Shown: positions 1-10,635 of the stretch, in pieces
How positions within the stretch are numbered: position 1 is the stretch's first letter
Layout of the letters: every line of letters starts with the position of its first letter
NCBI GenBank assembly: GCA_031841125.1
Contig: CM063108.1
Span: forward strand, 53,528,122-53,592,121
DNA: 64,000 nt
Direction of reading: 5' to 3'
Source: Acanthococcus lagerstroemiae
Lineage: Eukaryota > Arthropoda > Insecta > Hemiptera > Eriococcidae
Notes under the pieces: generated by a model
Told to the model about the DNA's origin: nothing
Seen by the model: only the letters and a program-made list of their open reading frames with translations
Database searches by the model: none
Made by a program: the position numbers and the translations under genes

Positions 1-810
1 GTGCGATGCTCAATATTTTTGATGATCTTCGATTTTGGAGACGTTTTCTCTGCCGTAACTATTGCATTTCTACAAATTTTTCGTAATTTATGAAACTTTA
101 AGTACATTCTCTTTTTATAGATTGTTTTTATTTGTTACTGCAATCTTGTTTCAGAAATAATACACATAGTCGATACGACTGGAAAATACTCTACAGTTTG
201 TAATAACGTTTGGTGGAGCGTATGCCGATGCATGCGTGCCAAAGTGGCTCTCCAGGCACTGCACCCTTGGCCCCAGAAACTACTCTTTTGAGTATCACGT
301 CAGTAACCCGAGGTACGCATTGAGGCTGGCCCGAGCCCTCCCCCCGTCGCCTCTCCGCTACGGACTCGCGTTGTCTTGCCAGGGCCACTATGGGACTTGT
401 ATTTTGAATTCAGAATGGCTTTGTTGACGGACAACAGGAAGTACTCTCTGGATAATTTCTTTCGTACGTTCATTCATGATCACAGTTACGACACAACCGC
501 GAAAACATGGTTCACTGAACTTCAGTTTAGCACAAATTTTAGAAGTAAAGTGTCACAACGTACTCGTACTTACATTTAAGATGTTTTCCTCTTGCATATG
601 ACATTTCAAACGCAATTTCAATTGGGACTCGGAATCAAAGTGGCTGACATCTAGCGGATGTTTTGTGAACCCTCATTGAGTGATCAAATGGAGATACATA
701 GGTCACACAGGTTACAAGCGGGTCGGGTCGGTAACTGATAACGTACCTACCTCTCATTTCTTTTACTTCACGACCGCACTTCTATTAATTTTGTTACCTG
801 GAGACCTATT
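1..810. other. no gene recognised
   Basis: No convincing coding exon is visible. A GC-richer patch at about 190-430 has short open frames on both strands, but neither resembles a family I know. It could be an old retroposed fragment. Confidence 0.4.
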
Positions 811-962
811 ATGAAACTTTTATCACGATACCACAAATCGTTACAGTGGTAACTTGTACAGTAAATTGTATCAAGTTACCACTGTAACGATTTGTGGTAT
901 TGTGATGAAAGTGTATCAAGTTACCACTGTAACAATTTGTGGTATCGTGATAAAAGTTTCAT
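811..962. repeat. imperfect palindrome with a third internal arm copy
   Basis: The left arm (811-855) and right arm (918-962) are nearly perfect inverted complements of about 45 nt, beginning ATGAAACTTTTATCACG. A third copy of the arm lies between them at 873-912 in the right-arm orientation. The unit can fold into a long hairpin. It looks like a small foldback MITE whose right arm was duplicated. No target duplication was identified. Confidence 0.7.
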
Positions 963-1212
963 TAAATTTTTAATCGCAAGTTCGAATATGTAGCTCCCTG
1001 CAGTTCAAATTTGAAACATGTCATCGTTTCTTTATTTTGTGATGATTTTTTGAAAAACTCATATTTCCCATTTACGGCAATGTTATTTCTTTCCACAATC
1101 ACTCAACCTTTTATTATGACTTTATGAGGTGCACATTAGCGCTCCTACATTCCGTTCCACATCCCAATCCCAATACTATATCGTCACATCATATACCTAC
1201 TTATGTCATTAT

Positions 1213-1873
1213 TAGGGCTAGGAAAAATATGCTCAAAAAAATGTAAAATATGCGCATAAAATTTGCCGCATTACTGATAAAAATATGCTAAAAATATTCT
1301 CCAAAAACCAAGAATATGCCAAAATATCCTTTTGCAATATGGGTATCAAATCACAGATTTTTTAAAGCTCTTTCTTTCCTCTGTAAATACAGAGCATTGT
1401 GATCCAGCAAATCTGCCGTACAAAAATAATTGACGTATGTTCCATTTAGCTCTCATAGAACATACGTCAATTATTTTTTGGATGGCAGAAATGTTATGTT
1501 CTCATGCTCTCATGTTTTTCAATTAATTTTAATTTTTCAAGAATTGTGATGTGTCAGAAGAAAAAGGCCTCAGTGGTAACTATACACTGAGACCTTTTTC
1601 TTGTGACATGCAATTTAACAGTGTTGATCATGAACAGTGAAAAAAATTGGCAAATATTCTTCAAAATTGTGAATTTCAGTGAAATATTCCCTAATATGCT
1701 GAAAAATCAGCTAAAATATGCCAAAATATGCTCAGAGAATCAAAATATGCCAATTTTTGAAAAATATGCGCAGCTCATTTTACTCAAAATCTTCTGATTC
1801 GTCCAGATACCAAACATAACCCACTGTGGCGCAATGGAAAAAAATATGCCAAAGCATATTTTTCCTAGCCCTA
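1213..1873. mobile_element. hAT-like non-autonomous element, 661 bp
   Basis: The ends are a perfect inverted repeat of 21 bp starting TAGGGCTAGGAAAAATATGC. A perfect 8-bp target duplication GTCATTAT flanks it (1205-1212 and 1874-1881), which is diagnostic of hAT-type insertion. The interior has no transposase. It holds many further copies of the terminal motif AAAATATGC (near 1230, 1250, 1280, 1310, 1695, 1715, 1725, 1745, 1765 and 1845). It also holds two hairpins, one with arms near 1411-1440 and 1458-1487, the other near 1558-1602. Confidence 0.85.
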
Positions 1874-2128
1874 GTCATTATTCTTCTGGAAACTGATAAG
1901 GAATGGTATTCGATTCGGTATTCAGTTTGCCTTCGCAGTAAGTTGGGTCAGTATGTATGAGGAATACAGAAATTGCAAGTTCCCTTTATCAGCAGTTTGT
2001 TGTATTACACTTCCGTCGATCTTCCTTGGTAACCATAGGGTAAAGGGTGGATGTTATGGACAGGTGGTGGTTATGTCCAAGCAACATTACCTGCATAAAC
2101 TTGTGATAAAAAAAAAGATCGAAAAAAT

Positions 2129-2384
2129 GAACGCTGTTCAGCAAGAGGGAACCAACTAGCAAAATCCGCTTTTTGAGAACACATGTGTGATTCGAAGTTT
2201 AAGAGCCATGTAGAAACTATATGACACAGCGTGTACTGATAAGCTTTTTTCAACGTGAGTACACATTTTTGAATCGGAGGCCCAATTTTGAAAAATTCTA
2301 CTTTTTACACTTTTTTTAACGATACTAATAACTCATTTTGTTTACAAATGTTAGTTGGTTCCCTCTTGCTGATGAATAGCGTCC
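2129..2384 (+). mobile_element. MITE of the GGACGCTGTT family (copy a)
   Basis: A 256-bp element has ends GAACGCTGTT and AATAGCGTCC and is flanked by AAAT on both sides (2125-2128 and 2385-2388). It is over 80% alike by eye to the copies at 28902, 33593 and 50341. The interior has no coding capacity. Confidence 0.8.
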
Positions 2385-4488
2385 AAATGACGTCAGGTCA
2401 CGATACTGTAGATTATCTACATACCTATAGCAGTAGAAACCTTGGTGTTATCATAGATTTTAAAAAAATAAAATAATTACAATAAGATTTTGCGGGTATT
2501 GCGAGCGATTGCGAGCTGATGTGATTGCAGTTTACAAAAATGGAATTATTTTTATGAATAATGGAGTGCGGTGTTTTCTGGAAAGTGTATCAGATTTGCT
2601 ATTCTCTTTTCTATGATTTAACTTCAGAATACTTGTGATCAAGGTAAGTGCTAATAATTTTTAGTTACAATTGGAAGATAAAAAGGAAACACATCTGGGA
2701 GGTTCTGGATCTAGACAAGCACAAAGGTGGAGATTCGATCTGGACACTCGAATCATTGGCAGAATGGGAAACTTTATTGAAACATTTCTAAGGCCTACTT
2801 ACTCAAAGAATAATACGGGATGTGTTTTTAAATATCCTGATATGTATAAAGGATATATATCACTTCATTTACTTTCAATCAAACTATGCGCAAGTTAAAA
2901 AATCCAAAACCTTATGGAAAGGGCAATCATTTTTTTTTTATATATGTGTTTAATATTTGCGCTAAATAATTTGTAAATATGATACGCTTAAGGTACTTCA
3001 GTAGCGTCGGGTACCTTTTGTTCTTCATTACATGAGGAGTTATCTGTCAAAATGGCCCTTGTCAGCGATTTTGGTTTTGAGAATAACAACTTCATAGTTT
3101 TCAAGCTGAAATACTCCTTTCCGACTGATTTAATTGAAAAATATGTTATTATAAAAAATGTTCACTGGGATTTCAATAATGGAAATGACTAGTTCATTGT
3201 TTAGTTCATTCAGAAACGAACACGGACATATTAAGAAAGGAGGATGACAAGAGCCCTTTTTAGATCCATGGGAAAATTGGTGTGGTGGGACAATTATGTA
3301 GGTATATATTCTCGTGATTGAAGCTAATGTAGTAGGTAGTGAAGATGTCTCTCCATGCCGATAAGGCAACTGAAATGTGTAATTTCTGAGGCATAAGTAT
3401 ATTATCGTGGAATGAGTTACTCGCTTTCTACCCTTTGATATAATGTAATGTATGCTTGGTTTTATTGGCTGCATGATAAGTTTGTACACATCTCAGCATA
3501 GAATCGATGTTAATTCAGTGCGTTTGTAATCATTTATCGGCGCCAATTTCACTGAATATCGTCTTAGAGAATATATATTTCCAGTGTGGGAATGCTAAAT
3601 ATATTTGACAAATTATAAGGAAAGTCCGAAAGTCGTATATGATTTTCTATCTGCGGAAAACCAGTGATTACTTAATTTCATCTCTCAACTGGAATGCAGT
3701 GTTATACAGTAGCACTGTGGATGTGTTGATTCTGATATCATTATGAAGTGTAGGTAACCTTCAATATGTATGCAGCGAGAGAAAACTTTCGATATGCGGC
3801 GAATGAGAGTCGATAATTGGGAAATGATATCCAACTTGTACGTCCAGTCGACGAGCTCGTTATAATTAAATTAATAATGAAGAGATCGTATTTCCAGCTA
3901 TACGTATGTATTTTTTTCCCAATACACCTATTGTGCGTGGTTTTATTTCGTCGTCATTACGGCGATCGTCAAAAAATAATTAACTGGAGGGCAGCTGGTT
4001 ATAACGTTAGTGATATACTTCACCGTTAATTGTTTCTGTCGAAAAATATTTACGCGATTGTAATGAATAAGAAAACGGCTCATCATGACTGGAGAGATGA
4101 GCTGGGTGTCTTCTTAATATGTTCTTCAGTTCGTTTGTGCGCTGATTGTGTGTGTAGCGGGGCGGGAAGAGATGGCTACATAAAAATGATGCTTGCGAGT
4201 TTGTTTTACCGGATATGGCTAAATGCACCCGAGCATATGTGAGACGTTCTTGCTAAATGTGATGATTCAAAATTGGAAATTTTCCTTCACATAGTCTTCA
4301 GAAGACAGTACTACAGGCCCATAGCCTAGTCAGATTTGTGGAGCCGGCCAGTGGAACCTTCTTGGATCGACGAACAAAATATTAAAGCCTATCAAACTTT
4401 TGAACTGTACGAGTATACTACTCCTCCCTAGGAATCTCGCTATAGTACGAGTACTTATATCTTTCTTACTATAAATGTACCTACTCGT
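2385..4488. other. no gene or recognised repeat
   Basis: AT-rich sequence. Open frames at 2671-2898 (+) and 3130-3489 (-) show no family similarity or splice context that I recognise, so they are not called as genes. Confidence 0.4.
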
Positions 4489-4700
4489 AGGGGTCTGGTT
4501 GGCCGAGTGGATAGCGCGCTGGTCTCGGAATCCAGAGGTCCCGAGGTCGATCCCGCGAAGCGACTCGCTACATTTCGACCTAAGCCGGTTTTTCGGCAAG
4601 AAGAGGAGAGGGTTACGGATTCCAGGGCTCGGGTTGAGAGCAAAAATTAGAAAAGAGGGATATACGAGTATGTGCACGTGCATGAAAAGTAGAATGTTTT
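4489..4700 (+). mobile_element. tRNA-derived SINE
   Basis: A tRNA-like head carries a good internal polymerase III A box (TGGCCGAGTGG, about 4500-4510) and B box (AGGTCGATCCC, about 4543-4553) with normal spacing. The sequence cannot close a full acceptor stem, and a non-tRNA body follows to about 4700. It is therefore a SINE rather than a working tRNA gene. The 3' limit is approximate. Confidence 0.6.
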
Positions 4701-6585
4701 CTCTTCTTCAGAACGGAAACAAAACCAGGGAACAAACATCCAAGAGCCGACAAAAAATATTTTTATAGATTTCGGTATTTCGTCAAATACCGAAAAATGA
4801 GGTTCGGAATCAACCGAAAAGAGTCTGGTTCAAGAGCCGCCGAAATTTGAACAATTGTGACCATAAAAGACCAAAAAACAACGCAAAAATCACCAATCAA
4901 AATCATAAATGACGGAAACGAGACCTAGTAGGACTAAAAAATATAAAAAACACCAAAATAAAGGCGGATGCGAGACCAAAATTCAAGACTAATAACTCTT
5001 CAAACCCCCTGCCCAAATTTATAACTAAATTATTAGACCAATATTATAAGCCAAAGAAAGTATAACATGAGAAATTCTTGCACGTCGGTCAAGTGGTTGT
5101 AGCTGCCAACTCGTCGATCGTCTTGGAATATGTGGCTAATGACGTAGAAGTTGAATTTCTAAGAGCTTTGGCTCACACCAGAGACGTAGCGAAACGTACT
5201 GACCCGAATCAAAATTCCCAAGTATCAAAATTTGTTCGTAATGACTAAGAAAACAAAAAAACAAACTGTTGACTTGTTGGACTTTTCCAACTGTTTTTTT
5301 ACATTAAAACCGCTGTGATTGCAACAACTGTTAATCATATAGACCCAAAATTTTATACACATAGTATCCTGAACTGGGAAAATAATTTCACCAAGCTCAA
5401 AGAAAATCGGCTGATTTTTGAACGTTTAATTACTTTTTTATTTTGAATTTTTTATTACTTTTCTATTTATATTGTACTTCCTAACTAAGAACCACCAACT
5501 TTAAGACCCGCTGGTGCAGTTTAAAATGTTTTAATAAATCTGAAACTATTTTGTGATTTAAAAAGAAATGGAAAAACCTAAGCGCGGGAGGGGGGGGGGT
5601 ACTTTGGAGTGGAGTAAGCAAGATGAAGTTCAGATTTAAATCCTGAAGAAGATGGACATTGTTAACCAAGTTGTATACATAAAAAATAGTAAGATTTTCC
5701 ACAAACATTAGTAGTCATCAGAAAGCCTGGAAGGTGAGCAAATTACTGAGATTTGTTGAGCTTCAGTGGGGCAAGTTAAGTCAAGCATGAACTAAATCAT
5801 TTTCAAAGTCTACAAATAATTCAAGATAAAAGTAAAATTAAGTTGTTAGAATATACTAAAATTAATTTTATGCCGAGTTTTCAAAAACTCCGTTGCAGTT
5901 CATTCCCCCCCCCAAATTAATACCTACTTTCCCCTTCTTGAGATACACTTTAGACAGTTTCAATTAATTTCCTTTGTTGCAGTAATCATTCATACTTACA
6001 CAAAACAAGTTTCATGAAAAAAATGGAAGTACTATAGAGGATGGATGAATATTCCTCTCGACTCTCGAGTTACATTAGAGATTCTAAAATTTGCAATCAT
6101 TTATTTACTCCTTCCTCGATTCATTTACTTATTATTTTTATTTTATTTATTATAACTATTTGGAGAACAGATTTAAAAATTAATTTTGTAGGCTAAAATA
6201 AAATGATGTAATCTAATAATGATAATGATGAAGTTTCCATTTCTGCCCTTTATTAGATTACACACAGTATTGAAAGAAAAATTTATGAAAAAATACTGAT
6301 AAGAAAGAAAAATGAACAAATATACTAAATTTTCAATGCGGATTCAGTGGCAACATTAGTTAAAGGTGCTGAATAATTTGTATTTTGATAATGTAGAAGA
6401 AAATAGCATAATTTCTTCAATGGTGGATTGTTTGCTCAGGGTGGATTTTTTTAACGAGCTGGCGGTAGATTTTTGAGATTTTCACCTGGCAACACTGTCC
6501 ATGACGCGTCCATTTCCTCCTCTTGTGAATCCGTTAGGTGAAACTGGAAAAATTGCATATTATATGTATAGTGACTTCTAAGTCA
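4701..6585. other. no gene; short repeat fragment near 5235-5300
   Basis: AT-rich sequence with no coding signal. At 5235-5300 there is a fragment of the internal unit (AACTTGTTGGATTTTTCCAA type) of the CAGGGACGTACC hAT MITE family seen at 16532, 20494 and 22007. Confidence 0.4.
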
Positions 6586-7655
6586 GTGATTCACTCATTC
6601 ACTCAGTCACTTGCTTACTTATTTAATTATTCACTCACTTACTCAGCCATTCATTCATTCTCTAAAACTGAAACTGAACTTTATTGGGTCTTATTTTTTG
6701 GCTCACTGAGCAAAGCTCGTCTTGAGCCGGCGGTATTATAGTATTTTTTGAGTTTTCTGAATATTTACACAGACTAAAAAAATAAAAATTAAATATAATA
6801 TAAAATGATTAAAAAAAAAACTACCAATGCAATTTGGAAAAAAAAAACAAAAAAAAAAGAAAACCAGAAATATAAAAACAAAGTAAAATAAAATGAACAA
6901 ATGAATAGTAGAAAACTTAATTCAGTTATTCATTCACTTCATCGCTCAGTCACTTACTGAGTCAGTGATTCACACTCACTCACTCAGTCATTCGCTTACT
7001 TATTTTGTGATTCACTCAGTCACTCGCTTACTTATTCAGTTATTCACTCAGTTAATCCGTCACTCACTCATTGAGTCAGTGATTCACACACTCACTCAAT
7101 CATTTACTCAGTGATTTGGTCATTCACTCAATTACTTGCTTACTTATTCAGTTATTCACATAGTTACTCAATCACTTACTCAGTGACTCAGTGACTCACT
7201 CACTGACTTAGTTACACACGCATATCCACTTCCTTACTCCGCCACCCACTCAATAAGTCAGTGATTCACTCACTCGCTCACTCATTTGCTTACTTATTTA
7301 GTGATTCACTCAGTCACCCGCTTATTTATTAAGTTATTCACTCAGTTACTCCGTCGCTCACTCACACAATCACTTACTCAGTGATTCACTCATTCACATA
7401 TATATTTACTCATTCTCTAATTTTGTTATTCATTCACTTCCTCACTTGATCACTCACTTAATAGGTCAGTGATTCACTCAGTCACTCGCTTACTTCTTCA
7501 GTTATTCACACAGTTACTCAGTCACTTACTCAGTGATTCACTCATTCACTCATTCATTCATTCTCTAATTCAGTTATTCATTCACTTCCTCGCTTTGTTA
7601 CTGCCTCAATGAGTCAGTGAATCACTCACTCACTCAATCATTCGTAAACGACTAT
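6586..7655. repeat. degenerate minisatellite of TCAC/TTCA-rich units
   Basis: Roughly 1 kb is built of phrases such as TTCACTCAGTCACTCGCTTA and TTATTCAGTTATTCAC repeated with drift. It is interrupted at about 6661-6930 by non-repetitive and A-rich DNA. Higher-order units of about 50-90 bp recur. Short open frames here reflect the repeat and are not genes. Confidence 0.75.
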
Positions 7656-7689
7656 ACAGCGCGCCACCGCATTGAGCAGCCCGAAATCT

Positions 7690-7983
7690 GTTCTTACTAG
7701 ATTCTCTGTTTGACCTAGAGCCTGAAATTTGAGAAAGTTGAACATTTTATTAAAGTTGAAAGCAAAAGACTTATCTTCTAATGTCACAAGCTGAATCCGA
7801 TAGCAAATATTCTATTGTTCAATTTACGGTTTTTGGTCCTGGTGAATATTTGGGCCGTAGCCTGCATCCTTCAGTGTTCCTCTCAAGTATTCCTAACATC
7901 CTTCCACCTTACCCTCTCAGAATAGGGTATGCTCATATGTGCAAATGTGAGTGCTTGGAGGATAAGGTTCCAATCTGCATTTG
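7690..7983 (+). repeat. dispersed repeat, copy 1 (partner at 15805-16528)
   Basis: The segments 7693-7855 and 7871-7983 match 15805-15975 and 16406-16510 closely and in the same order. In the second copy they are separated by extra DNA including a hAT MITE. The short open frame at 7781-8026 lies in the repeat and is not called as a gene. Confidence 0.65.
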
Positions 7984-8246
7984 CAGGAACAAAACTGTGT
8001 GGGGAGGTGAACCCCCGAATAATTAATCAGTCAGCAAATTTTGAAACTGTTTATTTGAATTTTTCATTTTGTAAGAACGTTTGTTTGTTTTTTTCAATTA
8101 AAAAATATTTTGATTAAAAAATTAGCGACTTTTCAAATTTTTAGAAAATTTTGTCGGCACATTTTTAGTTAAAAGAAAATATTTGTCGGCAAATTTTCCT
8201 TCTCCACCCTCCCCCCTCCCAAAGTGAAAGTCAAGTTTCGCCTCTG
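7984..8246. mobile_element. hAT-like MITE, degraded left end
   Basis: The right end reads GTTTCGCCTCTG and the internal tract is rich in GTTTGTTTG and TCGGCAAATTT. It belongs to the same family as 15344-15633, 16917-17135 and the termini of the larger element at 22439-24015. No matching target duplication was seen. Confidence 0.5.
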
Positions 8247-8415
8247 ATATTCCTCTTAAAATTACCAAAATGTTCCCGTTCTCGTTCTTGTTCCCAACCT
8301 GGTCCTGTTCCCTGTTCTCGTTCTCAATCCCATCATGTTTTTGTCTCGTGCAGAGAACGAGAACAAGAACAAGCCATTCTTCTTCTTGTTCTCGTTCGTT
8401 CTTCCAACACTACTA

Positions 8416-8762
8416 ATATGTTATACAAAAGGCCTTTTAACGACTCCTATAAAAAAATTTCAAATATCCCATTCTTTCCTTCATGAAAAAACATATGTAC
8501 TTGAAATATCAACAGTTTTGAAGAATGACACAGAGGCATATAAACAAGCATTGAAGAGGCTTGAAAACTTGAATCAATTCTTGGATCATCAGACTCTATT
8601 AGTGCCATGCCACCGGAACTTTGTCCGGTGGGCCACTCCGCCCCTGCCACAGGGGTTGGTAATTTCCAACCTACTAATTATCGCTCGGTCTCCTTCGTCG
8701 GGTGAGGCGTAAATGGCGTCCATGTAACCGCAGAGCCCGGGACAATATAACGTCTATACATC
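8416..8762 (+). repeat. dispersed repeat U, intact copy
   Basis: A unit of about 347 bp starts TATGTTATACAAAAGG and ends near AACGTCTATACAT. It is repeated at 12316-13091, where a 426-bp hAT MITE splits it. This copy preserves the empty target site (TCTATTAG followed by TGCCATGCC). The 3' half is GC-richer with a short hairpin (CCACCGGA/TCCGGTGG). The class is unknown. Confidence 0.7.
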
Positions 8763-9540
8763 TTCTTTATAAGAGAGAAACCGTTTTTTCCAACAGACTT
8801 GCCGTCTCAATGGCTGGATGAAATGCCTTGAAATTTGGAAGACTCATAGAACTCACCTACGAGTATGTGTATGTTGTAAAAAAAAACGCGAAAATGCATT
8901 TATAAAGCTGCAATAAAGCTTTGAAGTTGCCTTGCATATGTGTCTCTGTGTGAATGTTCCGCGCGCTTACCCCGTCATTGTAAACGCGTGTTAGAGTGAT
9001 CAGTGTGACAACGTATAACACATATCGTGAATATAGAACGATCAGGGTTTCTTTCATCTAAAAGCGTCTCAGTGTACATACTGCGGTTGATCAGGCCATG
9101 TTGCGTTTTTTTATTATTGAATTTTTACTTCACAAATCCTTTTGTAGGGCTTCATGTGTCGTTTTTTTTACTATCGAATTTTCATTTTACAAATACTTTT
9201 TTGCTTCATTTTTCATTTATTGAAGAGATTAAAGAGATTTAGATGATAAGTAAAGTATACCGGCTAGGCATTTTCAAAGTCCGAAGTTACAATCGTACTG
9301 CATACACTGATAAGAAGAACATATAGCGCGACCTGTGACACAAACATACAACTGTTACCTATCAAAGTTGTTATCTATAATTAATGTTTTTGAAAGCCTC
9401 TGACTGGGGCTGTGCAAATTATAGAAGCGCCAGCGTCAAATAGGTTATAATGTAAACCATCACCATTCGAACTTTTATCTTCTGAGCTCTATTCTGAAAT
9501 ATTTTATTAAAAATAATAATAGTAAGGTAAGCTACCTATT
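8763..9540. other. no gene recognised
   Basis: AT-rich sequence without coding, splice or repeat signals that I could place. Confidence 0.35.
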
Positions 9541-10480
9541 CTGAGCCTAGCATCAATTGGGAGTCCGTTTTTTGAAAATGCGTTTTCTCGCTAGATCGAG
9601 GCATTGGACAACCGTGAAACCCTTTCCATTCGAAGGACTAACATGTTTTACACTGTCCATGTTGGTTTCAAGTTCATAACTCAATGTGTTTGTTGTGATG
9701 GAATTTTTTCTCAAAATTGTTATCAAAACATGCCTTATTTTTCATGTGTGTGAAATATCAATTCTGTGAAAAACGATCGATAAGTACTTTAAATTAATAT
9801 TTTCTCAACGTATTATGTATGGTTGTGTAGAGGAGAGTCTAGGGAACATTTTTTCGCTTGAGTTTTCGATTTCGGTCCACATATATGTGTGTGCGGAAAA
9901 AATAAAGGAATTCAAACAAAGGGGGAAATAGTTTGCAAAAATCGCGAAAAATCAAAGTGAATGATCGGGTAATCGAATGAAAAGTGTAGTACAAGTGATA
10001 CATTTAACTTATAAAACCAAATTTCACGTTTTTTCAGTTACTTTTTCTAATCAAACTTTAGCCCGACCCACAATTGGTACTACCTTTTTTCAGACCCATG
10101 ATTGGTACTGTGAATTTACTCGACTTTAATGTGTTTTTAAAATACTTAAAAGTCAAATAAGACGAGTCAACGTGTTTTTAAAATAAATTTGAAATGCTTA
10201 CTTAAGTAAACTACATAATTTTTCATTTGAAAAAATTTCGTATCAATTGTGGGTCGTTGCCAATTAATATGGGTCGACCCATAATTGGTATTTTCAAAAG
10301 TTGTTCGGATCGAGAAAATTCCACCTGGAATTTTGAACAACTTAGAAGGCCTCAGAGTGCTTTTTGAATTTCAATAGTTGTCCATGTACAGATTCTGTAG
10401 TTCTCAGTGTCATTTGCGAGGATATTTTATAGTGAATTGTTGGAGAATCAGAAAATACCCATAATTGGGAGCTGCACTCA
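9541..10480. repeat. region with a reiterated GACCCATAATTGGTA motif
   Basis: The motif GACCCAYAATTGGTA recurs in both orientations: 10065-10080, 10093-10108, 10242-10255 (inverted), 10266-10290 (back to back) and 10457-10470, with a weaker hit near 9550. No bounded element with terminal repeats could be set. It may be interior sequence of the Helitron-like element ending at 12315. Confidence 0.45.
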
Positions 10481-10635
10481 ATCTTGGGTTTTGAGAACTT
10501 TTGGGGAAAAATTCACCAAAAATCCAAAAATGCTTAAAACTCAAAAGTAACTGTCACAAGTAGTAATAAGTTCTTTATGATAGGTAATATTTATTACTGT
10601 TGAAGCAGGGCGTGACAATGAACAAAAACACCCTC

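Noticed and set aside
190..430. possible conserved ncRNA or retroposed coding fragment
   Set aside because: GC-richer than its surroundings, but no known RNA or protein could be matched by eye.
2671..2898. 75-aa + strand frame with LGGSGSRQAQRWRFDLD
   Set aside because: The N-terminal half looks coding-like but nothing matches a known family and no flanking exons were found.
3130..3489. 119-aa - strand open frame
   Set aside because: No recognised domain, AT-driven composition and no splice or promoter context.
4494..4566. tRNA gene
   Set aside because: A and B boxes are good but acceptor and anticodon stems do not close; a SINE body follows.
6586..7655. CRISPR-like array
   Set aside because: Units are degenerate and contiguous with no unique spacers, in a eukaryotic context.
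8335..8712. 125-aa + strand frame
   Set aside because: Runs across a GAGAACGAGAAC low-complexity stretch into dispersed repeat U; not a gene.
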